Shown here piece by piece: positions 51,816-61,639 of a stretch of DNA of 64,000 bases. The position numbers and the translations under genes are program-made. The stretch comes from Artemia franciscana (taxonomy: Eukaryota > Arthropoda > Branchiopoda > Anostraca > Artemiidae), in NCBI RefSeq assembly GCF_032884065.1, contig NW_027062908.1, positions 1 to 64,000 of the forward strand, written 5' to 3'. The notes beneath the pieces are model-generated. The model was not told where the DNA came from, made no database searches, and saw only the letters and a program-made list of their open reading frames with translations. The stretch's first letter is position 1; every line of letters starts with the position of its first letter.

Positions 51816-52375
51816 AAATTGGATGCTAGGGGCCCCGTCGAAATTGACTACTAGGACCCCCGTTGGAATTGACTGCTAAAACCTATAGGGCCCCTGGTTG
51901 ATGATTTCTAGGGCCTCATTTGGCTAAGTTAAGGGCCCAACAAAATTGGATGCTAAGGCCCCCTTTGGATTGGATGCTAGAGCACCCGGTGGTTATGTCA
52001 TAGCCTCCGTTGGAATTGCCTGCTAGGGCCCCTAGGGCTCCCGGTTGAAATGGTTGCTAGAGCCCCCCGGTGGTCGGGTCGGGTTAGCGCCACCGATGAA
52101 ATTAGATACTAGGGCCAAATTGGGACTGGATGCTAGAGCCCCAGTAGTTACGTTTGCTAAGGCACCCGGTGGTTAGGTTAGGGCCCCGTTGGGATTAGAC
52201 TGCTAAGGCCCCCTAGGGCCCTTGCTTGAAATGGTTGCTAGACCCCCCGATGGTTAGGTCTGGTTAGGGCCCCCGTGAGATTGGATGCTAGGGCCCCGTC
52301 GGATAAGTTAGGGGCTACTACTGAAATTGTATGCTAAAGTCCCCCAACGGAATTGACAGCTAGGATCCGGCGTCT
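51816..52375. repeat. GC-rich minisatellite based on TTGGATGCTAGGGCCCC
   Basis: Units of about 28-32 bases with 'ttggatgctagggcccc', 'gttggaattgactgcta' or 'cggtggttaggttagggccc' repeat about 18 times. It is clearly GC-richer than its surroundings. Confidence 0.85.
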
Positions 52376-53030
52376 TGAAGGTTCCCCAATAGCGGGTCCT
52401 GAAGGTTTTCCCTGGCCCTCGTTTGTTATTTAAAAAAAAAACTATCATGTAACAATCTTAGAAATCTAGATTTGGTGGGCCCCCTGAAGGTCTTTAATCA
52501 TTACAACCAAGGAAATCCAGGAGAAAAGAAGCCCTGAAGGTTTTTAAAAGGAAATCATGATTTAGTGGGGGGCCTGAAGGTTTTACTGGCCCTCGTAGGT
52601 TTTTTTAAGGAAAATATTGTGTAACAATCTTAGAAATCCTGATTTGGTAGGGCTCCTCGTAGGTTTTTATACATAACACCCAAGGAATCCTGATATAGCG
52701 TAGGTTTTTTTTTTTTTTTAAAGAAACTATTAGGTAAAACCCAAGAAAATCCTGATTTAACGGGGTCCCAGAAGGTTTTCTAAAGAACCATAGAAATCCT
52801 GGAGTAAAGAAGCCCTGAAGGTTTTTTCTTAGCCCTCGTATGTTTTTAAATATAACACCCAAGGAAATCCTGATTTAGCGTAGGTTTTTTTAAAGAAACT
52901 ATTATGTAAAACCCAAGGAAATCCTGATTTAGCGGGCCCAATGAAGGTTACTTAAAGAACAACCTTAAAAATCCTGGATTAACAGCCCCTGAAGGTTTTT
53001 TAAAGAACAATCTCAGAAATCCTTGAGTAG
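52376..53030. repeat. Minisatellite based on CCTGAAGGTTTTT ... GAAATCCTGATTTAG
   Basis: Units of about 50-65 bases combine 'ccctgaaggttttt', 'aaagaacaatcttagaaat' and 'cctgatttagcggg'. About eleven copies are present, several partial. Confidence 0.85.
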
Positions 53031-53229
53031 TCAAGCAAGATTGCGTCATCCTTAACTCAAATAACGTAACAGACACCTGGATCTCTTAGAAAATATTCCC
53101 TATGACGAAACATGCACCTGCGTCTTGAGGGGTCGCCATTCAGCTCAAATCGTTAATGGAAGAAAGGAGTAGTGGGTATGGGTGTTATCAAAACCAGTGA
53201 GGGGATACTGCTAACCCGCTCCCGATGTT

Positions 53230-53860
53230 GGGCATCCAGGCGGTCAAATGTCGAACTTTTCCGGCGAACCAATAATCTTCCTAGTCTTCCAAACTTTTTT
53301 CAACTGCAAAAAAAAAGAAAACAGCCCCGGCCTTGGCTATTCTACCTTTAATGCTTTCTCCTTATCGGCCACATTTACTAATAATTTTATCCGGGTAAAC
53401 AAAGCTATCTACTTGATAGATCTTCTTGTTATCCAAAATTCCCTTTTTACCTTCATTTCTTCCCAGTCTCAGTGACTTGGTCTAATTAACATTTGTTTTC
53501 AAACCTATTCTCGCACCCTGAACTCCCAAAACCTCCAAAACATCATTCATTTTGTTAACGTTTTCATCTAGGATACGCAAACCATCAGCATAATATAAGT
53601 CTAGAAGGGTTTTACTTTACGATCTGATTCAATGCTATTCCCTAGACTTTGCAGTGTTGTTTAGGACAAAGTCCACCAAAATGATTTATATAAATTGGGA
53701 CAGAACGTAACCTGGTTTAACTCATGATTCAATACGAAACCAGCTACTAGCCTCATTTCCTACCTTAACCTTGGCAAGGTTGTTCTCGTACGCACAGCAC
53801 TAATCGCTTTAATTTACTTATCTTGTATCAAACAGTCCGTGGTAATGAACTGTAGTAAGG
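53230..53860 (-). mobile_element. RTE/endonuclease-RT type LINE remnant
   Basis: On the minus strand, broken frames spell VRT..TLPRLR (compare V..ENNLAKVKVG), NSIESDRK, then LYYADGLRILDENVNKMNDV, then VLGVQGARIGLKTNVN, and finally QLKKVWKTRKI. This is the RT palm, with the catalytic YADD changed to YADG, followed by the usual downstream blocks. Its 5' part is cut off at the Rep-B element starting near 53885. Multiple stops make it inactive. Confidence 0.75.
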
Positions 53861-53911
53861 AGCAACCCGGCTCAATAGTAACCGAAACTCTAAACAAGAG
53901 CTAAGAGCTCA

Positions 53912-56379
53912 TATGGCACTTGTAACGAGGCGAGAAGAGCTAAGAGCCAAGAGCTCATATGGTATGAGCTCTAACAAAATTCTATGAATCAATAGATTGA
54001 TTTAAAAAGGAAAATAAGAGGCTTAATGCCGGTCAGGATTTAAAATAAGAGCTCTGAGTCAAGATGTCCTTCTAAATATCAAAATTCATTAAGATCCGAT
54101 CACCCACTCGTAAGTTATAAATACCTAATTTTTTCTAATTTTTCCTCTCCCTTTAGCCCCCCAGATGGTCGAATCTGGGAAAACGACTTAATCAAGTCAA
54201 ATTGTGCAGCTCCCTGACACGCCTACCAATTTTCATCGTCCTAGCACGTCCAGAAGCACCAAATTCGCCAAATCACTGAACCCCTCCCCCAACTCCCCCA
54301 AAGAGAGCGAATCCAGTACGATTCTGTCAATCATGTATCAAGGACATTTGTTTATTCTATCCACCAAGCTTCACCCCGATTCCTCCACTCCAAGTATTTT
54401 TCCAAGATTTCCCCCTCCAACTCCCCCCAATGTCAAAATATCTGGTCGGGATTTGAAATAAGAGCTCTGAGACATAAAATCCTTCTAAAAATCAAATTTC
54501 ATTAACATCCGATCATCTATTCGTAAGATAAAAATACCAAAATTTTCACGTTTTCCAAAAATTTCGGTTTCCCCCTCTAACTCCCCCCAATGTCACAGGA
54601 TCTGGTCGGAATTTAAAATTAGAACTTTAAAGCACAAGATCCTTCTAAATATCAAATTTCATTAAGATCTGGTACCCCTTTCGTAAGTTACAAATACCTC
54701 AATTTTCAAAATCACCCCCCCCCCCAATTCCACCAAAGAGAGCAGATCCGGTCCGGTTATGTCATTCATGTATCTTAAACAGGTTTCTATTCTTCCCATC
54801 CAGTTTTATCCTAATCTCACCGCTTTAAGTATTCTCTAGGATTTCCGGTCCCCCCAACTGCCCCCCCCCCAATTACGCTTGATACGGTTAAGATTTAAAA
54901 TAAGAGATCTGAGTTACAAGGTCCTTCTAAATATGAAGTTTCATGAAGATCCGATCACTCCTTCGTAAGTTAAAAATACGTCATTTTTTCTTATTTTTCA
55001 GAATTCATCCCCCCCCCAATAGAGCGGATCCGTTCCAATTATGTAAATCACGTATGTAAGACTTCTGATTATTTTTCCCACCAGGTTTCATCCCGATCCC
55101 TCCAATCTAAGCGTTTTCCATGATTTTAGGTTCCCCCACTCCAAACATCCCCCAATGTCACCAGATCCGGTCAGGATTTAAAATAATTGCTTTGAGACAC
55201 GATATCCTTCTAAATATCAAATTTCATTGAGATCCGATCACCCGTTCGTAAGTTAAAAATACCTCATTTTTTCTAATTTTTCAGAATTAACCCCTCCCCC
55301 AACTACCCCAAAGAGAGCGGATCCGTCCCGTTTATGTCAATCATGTATCCAGAACTTGTGCTTATTTTTCCCACCAAGTTCCATCCCGATCCCTCCACTC
55401 TAAGTGTTTTCCAAGTTTTAGGTTTCCCCCTCCCAACTCCCCCCAATGTCATCAGATCCGGTCAGGTTTAAAATAAGAGCTCTGAGCCACGATATCCTTC
55501 AAAATATCAAATTTCATTGAGATCCGATCACTCGTTCGTAAGTTGAAAATACCTCATTTTTTCTAATTTTTCAGAAATACCCCCCCCCCCCAACTACCCC
55601 AAAGAGAGCGGATCCGTTCCGTTTATGTCAATCATGTATCTAGGAGTTGTGTTTATTTTTCCCACCAAGTTTCATCCCGATCCCTCCACTCTAAGTGTTT
55701 TCCAAGTTTTAGGTTTCCCCCTCCCAACTCCCCCCCCCCCATTTTCCCCAGATCCGGTCAAGCTTTAAAATAAGAGCTCTAAGACACGATATCCTTCTAA
55801 ACATCAAATTTCATTGAGATCAGATCACCCGCTCGTAAGTTAAAAATACCTCATTTTTCCTAATTTTTCAGAATTACCCCCCCCCCCCCAACTACCCCAA
55901 AGAGAGCGGATCCGTTCCGATTATGCCAACCATGTATCTGGGACTTGTGCTTATTTTTCCCATCAAGTTTCATCCGATCCCTCCACTCTAAGTGTTTTCC
56001 AGGATTTTAGGTTTCCCCCCTCCAACTCCCCCCAATGTCATCAGATCCTGTCGGGACTTAAAATAAGAGCTCTGAGACACAATATCATTCCAAACATCAA
56101 ATTTCATTAAGATGCCATCACCCGCTCATAAGTTAAAAATACTTCATTTTTTCTATTTCTTACGAATTAACCGGGCCCCCACTCCCCCACAAATGGTCAA
56201 ATTGGGAAAACGACTATTTCTAATTTAAGCTGGTCATGTCCCTGATACGCCTGCCAAATTTCATCGTCTTAGCTTACCTGGAAGTGCCTAAAGTAGCAAA
56301 ACCGGGACCGACAGACCGACAGACAGACCGACAGAATTGGCGATTGCTATATGTCACTTGGTTAATACCAAGTGCCATA
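53912..56379 (-). mobile_element. Rep-B element, full copy, opposite orientation to 17739-19691
   Basis: The element is bounded by TATGGCACTTG (53912-53922) and CAAGTGCCATA (56369-56379). The interior holds about eight diverged ~270-bp units, and a (gacagacc)n stretch and hairpin lie at the right end. At 2,468 bp it is about 500 bp longer than the other full copy, which probably reflects a different number of internal units. Noncoding. Confidence 0.75.
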
Positions 56380-56399
56380 AAAACACAACATGAGCTCTA

Positions 56400-57185
56400 T
56401 GATTCAAAGCCATCTGTTAATATATGAATTAAAATCAAGCTGATGGACTGTGATACAAAAGTCAAGAACCATGGCTAATTGGAACAGATAGCCAACACAG
56501 ATAGTCTGATTGAGAGGCAAAACTAGCATAAGCCTTTGTCAGAATTGCATAGAAATGATGTCATTTAACTTGTTGATAGAGTCTATCATCAATCCATCCT
56601 AGGGCAGAACTAAGGAAGATGGCCATGAAATAAAAATAATTCAAATGGTCTATGAGTTTCCGTGAGCCATTTGAAGGCATGGTTTCAATATTCAGTTTGA
56701 CTCCCAGAATCTCCCCCCAACTTTGACTTCACCACATTTGTATTTTTCTTCTTTTCTTTTTCCTGTCCATAAACTACTTCATTTTTCTCGTTTGGAGAAA
56801 ACCAGGCGTCATCCGTTAATTTTTGAATTAAAATCAAGCTGGTGGACTGTGATGAAACAGTCAAGAACCATAGCTAATTGGAAAGAAAGCCAAACCAGTT
56901 AGTCTGAGTGAGAGGCAAAGCTAGCATGAGTCGTTTTCAGAATTGTATAAAAATGATGTCATTATACTTGTTGATAGATAGTCTATCATCCATCCATCCT
57001 AGGGCAGAATTAAGGAAGATGGCCATGGAGTGAAGGTAATTCAAAGGGTCTAGGAAGTTCTGTGAGTCATTTGAAGTCATGGTTTCAACATCCAGTTTGA
57101 ACCCCAGAATCTCCACTCAACTTTGACTTCGCACATTTATATTTTTCTTTCTTTTTTTCCTGGCCTTATACTGGCCATAAACTGC
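56400..57185. repeat. Direct duplication, two ~375-bp copies
   Basis: The sequence from 'catctgttaatatatgaatt' (about 56409) to 'cctgtccataaact' recurs from 'catccgttaatttttgaatt' (about 56813) to 'ctggccataaact'. Identity is about 85 per cent by eye. Noncoding. Confidence 0.85.
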
Positions 57186-57189
57186 CTGA

Positions 57190-57480
57190 AATTTAAAATT
57201 TTGCTTATGGCTGTGATACAGATAACTTCGGAGAACACACTGCCTTTCCATGACGAAAGCATAACAGTTCAAAATAGTGATGAAACCCTTTAATCGACAG
57301 TGAATAGATATAAAAATTTGCAACTGGATATTTTGAGCACATATACAGTGTTCATCACCAGCAGTAAAACTGATGATTTTACTGCTGATGATGGTGTTCG
57401 AAATATCCAGTTAAAAATTTTAAATCTATTCACTGTCAATTAAAAGGTTTCATCCCTATTTTGAACTGTTCTACTTTTGA
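57190..57480. mobile_element. Foldback element, older copy
   Basis: The two arms (about 57225-57350 and 57365-57470) are imperfect inverted copies containing 'cagttcaaaatag', 'gacagtgaata' and 'cagcagtaaaac'. It is related to the better-preserved foldback at 57917-58190 and shares the same extra left flank ('gataacttcg', 'cactgcctttccatgacgaa'). Confidence 0.75.
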
Positions 57481-57689
57481 AACTATGATACTTTGAAGAA
57501 AATAACACATTGGGGTGTGTGGTGCCATGTTTACCGTGAGTATGTGTAAGCAAAACCAACAGTCAAATTTGATAAAAAATTTCGTTCGTAACCAAATCTT
57601 ATAACACTTTCGTCAGTAAAATCAACAAATACCATCCTTCTGATACCCAAAGCTACACCTTCTTCAGCTGTTTGGTAACGTATAATGTA

Positions 57690-57916
57690 TCTGTCACCTA
57701 CGCATATTAGTTACGCGCCATTGTAGTTGTGTCCCTGTGTCCCACCTGTGAATATAGATAGATATATATATATATATATATATAAATAGATTGTCAGGTT
57801 TACCGACTCTTGAACATGCAACATATAATTGTCAATGGGAAAAACAATCCGTATTCAGATCTATACCTCATTATTCTAATGATTGCCCTTGAGCTTTGTT
57901 GATGGTGATTGCTAAA
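57690..57916 (-). mobile_element. Helitron helicase C-terminus fragment
   Basis: On the minus strand it encodes AITINKAQGQSLE, GIDLNTDCFSH and QLYVACSRVGKPDN with stops. These are helicase motifs V and VI of Helitrons, also seen at 61640-62479. A short (TA)n and the tail 'gaatatagatagatatata' follow. Confidence 0.8.
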
Positions 57917-58190
57917 CAACGTAGATAACTTCGAAGACCACACTGCCTTTCCATGACGAAAGTAAAACAGTTCAAAATAGGGATGATACCTTTTTATTGA
58001 CAGTGAAATATAAAATTATTTAACTGGATATTTCGAACACATATACAGTGTTCATCATCAGCAGTAAAACTAAAAGTTTTAGTTTTACTGCTGATGATGA
58101 ACACTGTATATGTCTTCGAAATATCCAGTTAAATAATTTTATATTTCACTGTCAATAAAAAGGTATCATCCCTATTTTGAACTGTTTTAC
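57917..58190. mobile_element. Foldback element with hammerhead-like core
   Basis: Arms of about 115 bases (57961-58075 and 58077-58190) are nearly perfect inverted copies. The element interrupts a Helitron helicase piece; ATTGCTAA on both sides (about 57909-57916 and 58191-58198) is a candidate 8-bp target duplication. Each arm, read outward from the centre, has CTGATGA. In the left arm's complement it is followed by a stem GAACAC/GTGTTC and then GAAA. This resembles the conserved core of a hammerhead ribozyme, with one extra base. Noncoding. Confidence 0.7.
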
Positions 58191-58857
58191 ATTGCTAATC
58201 AACCATTCCCTGTGTCCTCATCGTCATTTATATATCCCCCTGTGCCCCCCGACGTCCCCGTTGTAGTTGTGTCCCTGTGTCCCAGTCGTCATTTATAGTC
58301 GACAAACATGACGTCAGTCGACACACAAACATGACGTCAGTCGACACACATGTCCCAGTCGTCATTTGTGTCCCGGTGTCCCAGTCTGTAATTTCTCTTT
58401 GAGTGTCCCGGTCGTCATTTATATTCCCTGTGTCCCGGTCTGTATATACATTCGTTTTTGAATTGGTATATGATGAAATAAATTTTTTGTTTTTTCCCTT
58501 TTTTTCTTTTTAGTTTTTTTTTTGGTTTTTACCTATTTTTTAGCTTTTTAGTTTTTTTTTCTTTTTTCTTTTTAGTTTTTTTTGTAGTTTTTACCTTTTT
58601 TATTTTTTTTATTTTTATTTTTTTAGTTCTCTTTTTCTCCTTTATTTTTCAGTTTTTTATTAGTTTTTAGAATTTTTTTTCTTTTTAGTTTTTTGCTGTT
58701 TTTACCCTTTTTTAGTTTTTTTTTTTTTTTTTTTTTGTTTTTTTACCTTTTTTAGTTTTTTTTTTTTGTTTTTTAGCTTTTTTAGTTATTTTAGTAGTTT
58801 TTACCTGGTTTTTAGTTTTTTTTTTCTTTTTTAGTTTTTTTCTTCTTTTGTATTAAT

Positions 58858-58937
58858 GCTAAAGCCAAGGTTCGAACCTGGAACCTCTCGGACCTAGAAC
58901 CTGGAACATAAGGCTTTACCAACTCAGCTACTTCGGC
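58858..58937 (-). ncRNA. tRNA-like sequence (not a confident tRNA gene)
   Basis: It has box A TAGCTGAGTTGG and box B GGTTCGAACC. The T arm pairs (CCAGG with CTTGG) and the ends GCCGAAG/CTTTAGC pair at six of seven positions. The anticodon arm does not fold normally and the middle contains a duplicated 'aggttc'. It is embedded in Helitron sequence. Confidence 0.45.
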
Positions 58938-59289
58938 TTGAATACATTTACCTTTTTTAGTTTTTTCTTTATTTTTATTTTTTTCAGTTTTATTTTTCTC
59001 CTTTATTTGTCAGTTTTTTTTCCTTTTTTTTAGTTTTTTTTTCTTTTGCAGTTTTTAGTTTTTTTAGTTTTTTAATAGTTTCTAGTTTTTTTTTCTTTTT
59101 AGTTTTTTTGTAGTTTTTACCTTTTTTTAGTTTTTTTTAGTTTTTTTTTTACTTTTTTAGTTTTTAGTTTTTTACCCTTTTTTTATTTTTTTTTTAGTTT
59201 TTTAGCTTTTTAAGTTTTTTTTTAGTATTTTCTTTTTAGTTTTTTTGTAGTTTTTATCTTTTTTAGTTTTTTTCTTCTTTTGTATTAAT

Positions 59290-59364
59290 GCTAAAGCCAA
59301 GGTTCGAACCTGGAACCTCTCGCACCTAGAACCTGGAACATAACGCTTTACCAACTGAGCTACT
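59290..59364 (-). ncRNA. tRNA-like sequence, second copy, split by a SINE
   Basis: It is the same module as 58858-58937 with a few changes. Its 5' end continues at 59516-59534 beyond the inserted SINE. Box A lies at the insertion point and box B is intact. Confidence 0.45.
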
Positions 59365-59515
59365 GTATTTGTATTTGTATCGGATTAACGACGCTTCTTG
59401 ACTACTAAGGTCCCTGCGTCGGTCCTGTAGTGCATTCCTGCAGCATGGTTCGATCTCTGGGTCCCGTTTTACCACGCTAAGGTCAAACCCACTGCGCCAA
59501 CACAGGTAGTTATAT
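59365..59515 (-). mobile_element. tRNA-derived SINE with exact 12-bp target duplication
   Basis: AACTGAGCTACT is found on both sides (59353-59364 and 59516-59527). On the minus strand the element has box A-like TGGCGCAGTGGG, box B-like 'agatcgaacc', the body 'gtagtcaagaagcgtcgtta', and an (ATACAA)n tail next to the duplication. It is 151 bp long, unrelated to the SINE at 4476-4789. Confidence 0.82.
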
Positions 59516-59631
59516 AACTGAGCTACTTCGGCTTGAATACATTCGTTTTTGAATTGGTATGTGATGAAATAATTCAGATGTCATATGCGGACAGTGACGT
59601 CACTCGACACACAGACAACTTATTTATGTGT

Positions 59632-59632
<1 letters not shown>

Positions 59633-59725
<93 letters not shown>
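59633..59725. repeat. (TA)n microsatellite
   Basis: About 93 bases of TA, adjoining the 3' end of the Penelope-like fragment. Confidence 0.97.
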
Positions 59726-59729
<4 letters not shown>

Positions 59730-60445
59730 AATCAAGAGAGATAAAACTCTAAAAATGAAAACTTCAAACGAGACGACGGCCAGTAGAATTAAAAGACTAA
59801 AACAACGCGGATATTTCGCCTGTATAAAACAAGGCGTCTTCAGCACAAGATAGAAAATTAAAAGAAAACTAATCTAAAAACAAATAAAAACCACCACCAA
59901 ATATAATAAATACAATTGTCGCTACTTATCCACGTAGGGAAAAGCAGCTATGCGAGTTACTTCAATGAGAATCAAAGAGCAACTGAGGAAAATTTATGAA
60001 AATTGAAACTTAGTTAATTATTCTGTTGCGAAATAATCCTTTTGTAAGCTAACATTGAAGCAACTCTTTTTGGTCTAGTGGGTAATCTTGTCCCCTGGTG
60101 ATTGTGTAAAATTTTAATTCCCCCATCGACTATTGGTTCATTTTTTAAAAGAATATCATAAATTGGGTCAATATTTAAATTCCCTGTGTCTCTATTTATT
60201 GAAATATTAGCAAATATATGTTTTTCAATTTCTATAGCCTCCCTCGCCCACTGAGAAAAACCTCTATCATTAGAAATAGCTGTAGCCTCATCAAATTGTA
60301 TAAAATGTTCAGGATAAAAGAATGTGTGTTCAGCTAGAGCCGAAACAAAAGTTTCAGGAGGGTTTCTTAGTTGTAGGGTTTTTTCTATTGAGTAGCGATG
60401 CTCAATAAATCTTTCAGTAAATTGTTGGTGAGTTCTACCAATATA
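59730..60445 (-). mobile_element. Penelope-like element, 3' fragment with GIY-YIG endonuclease
   Basis: About 60445-60000 encodes [20 protein letters not shown], then IEKTLQLRNPPETFVSALAE, and ends ILHNHQGTRLPTRP...RIISQQNN and a stop, in one open frame. This is the C-terminal part of a GIY-YIG endonuclease, with the conserved Arg in RFIEHR. The 3' untranslated part has 'gctgaagacgcctt', 'acaggcgaaatat' and 'ccgcg' (59800-59845), a hammerhead-like core (CTGAAGA, stem GCCT/AGGC, GAAA). (TA)n lies on both sides, so it seems to have inserted into a TA tract. Confidence 0.85.
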
Positions 60446-60450
60446 AAACT

Positions 60451-60630
<180 letters not shown>

Positions 60631-60849
60631 TTGCCTGGGTAGAGAATTTAAAGTGCCGAAACCCTATAGGCAAATGTGTATTCTCCTGATGAGCCCTTGT
60701 GTTGGGTTGTTGCCCCTGAATTATTTGTCTTTATTGTTTTTATTCTTTGGTAAATAACGACTTATACTTATTGACGACACGACTGCCTGTCCATGGATTA
60801 TTCTTTATGGTTGATTGTGTATGGCTATGCTGTTTGACCTATGTGATTG

Positions 60850-61287
60850 TATGGATAAGTAGGGTTAAGGCCTCATTCAAGTGTAATCATCGCTATCATT
60901 TTCAGTTTTGATATGTTTTGACTCTCGCTGTCCAGGTGGATCTTCATCTAACTGCGCGGTTTTGCGTTCTTTAGCCTCAAGCCTGTTTCCTTGATGTTCT
61001 TTTGATTCCTCGGCACGCTTTCTTTTCTGACTTTCTCTATCAGCAGCAAGTTTTTTGGCATAGACTCTTTGAGCATCTTCATCGGCTTTTGCCATTGTAA
61101 GTTCATCAGTCATTTTAAACTTAAACATTAATAGATTTCTACGTGAACATATATGTCTTAAATATCTTTAATGACGTCACCGTCATAGCAAAAATGACGA
61201 CAACTAACTTCATGACGCCAGTCGACACAGAAACATGACGTCACCTGATCCACAGACAGACAACTTATTTTTATATATATAGATAGA
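60850..61287 (-). mobile_element. Helitron 5' end and N-terminal gene segment
   Basis: On the minus strand the element starts at 61287 with TCTATCTATATATATAAAAA, the same 5' end as at 5850. After a ~160-base leader an 83-codon frame (61128-60880) starts MFKFKMTDELTMAKADEDAQ. It contains LAADRESQKRKRAEESKEHQ, the charged repeat found at the N-terminus of this Helitron's protein (compare 63602-64000), and then stops. The Rep and helicase domains are missing. Confidence 0.75.
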
Positions 61288-61352
61288 CTAGCTGTTGGGG
61301 TGGCGCTTCGCGCCACCCCAACACCTAGTTGGTGGGGCGCTTCGCGCCCCCC
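61288..61352 (-). mobile_element. Helitron 3' end with duplicated hairpin-CTAG terminator
   Basis: On the minus strand there is a hairpin (ggggcgc/gcgcccc, about 61335-61352), CTAG (61325-61328), a second hairpin with 12-base arms (61295-61321) and CTAG (61288-61291). A GC-rich hairpin before CTRR is the defining 3' end of Helitrons. The next base starts the 5' end of another Helitron. Confidence 0.85.
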
Positions 61353-61639
61353 CAAGCCCCCCCGCGCGCGTAAGTCGTTACGCGCCATATTAGTTATGCG
61401 CCATTGTAGTTGTGTCCCTGTGTCCCACCTGTGAATATAGATAGATTTATATATGTGTTTCAAACTACGTAAAAATTGCGAATATACAACATTCTTGGCT
61501 TTCCCATTGTCTGTGCATATACAAAGCCGTATGTACTAATAATGACGTCATATGCAAACGCTCTTTTTACAAACAAACAAACATGCATCCACACAACTCG
61601 TTTTTATATAGATAGATAGATAGATAGATACAATACAAA

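Larger units (their letters stand above)
58200..59640 (-). mobile_element. Helitron-derived sequence with T-rich tracts and tRNA-like modules
   Basis: Minus-strand reading starts near 59640 with 'tctacacataaataagttgt' and 'ctgtgtgtcgagtgacgtca', a Helitron 5'-type end. Two tRNA-like modules alternating with A-rich tracts (T-rich on the plus strand, 58480-58850 and 58940-59280) follow, then units of 'gaccgggacac' and 'atgacgtcagtcgacacac' at 58200-58445. These last units match the Helitron at 5850-6340. There is no protein coding capacity. Confidence 0.6.

Noticed and set aside
58450-59280. T-rich tract with repeated TTTTTAG as possible telomeric repeat
   Set aside because: Unit length is irregular, it is not the arthropod TTAGG repeat, and it lies inside Helitron-derived sequence.
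60640-60760. Possible hammerhead core CTGATGA near 60687
   Set aside because: The GAAA half is absent in the right place after the stem (ccc...ggg then ttgtt), so the core is incomplete.
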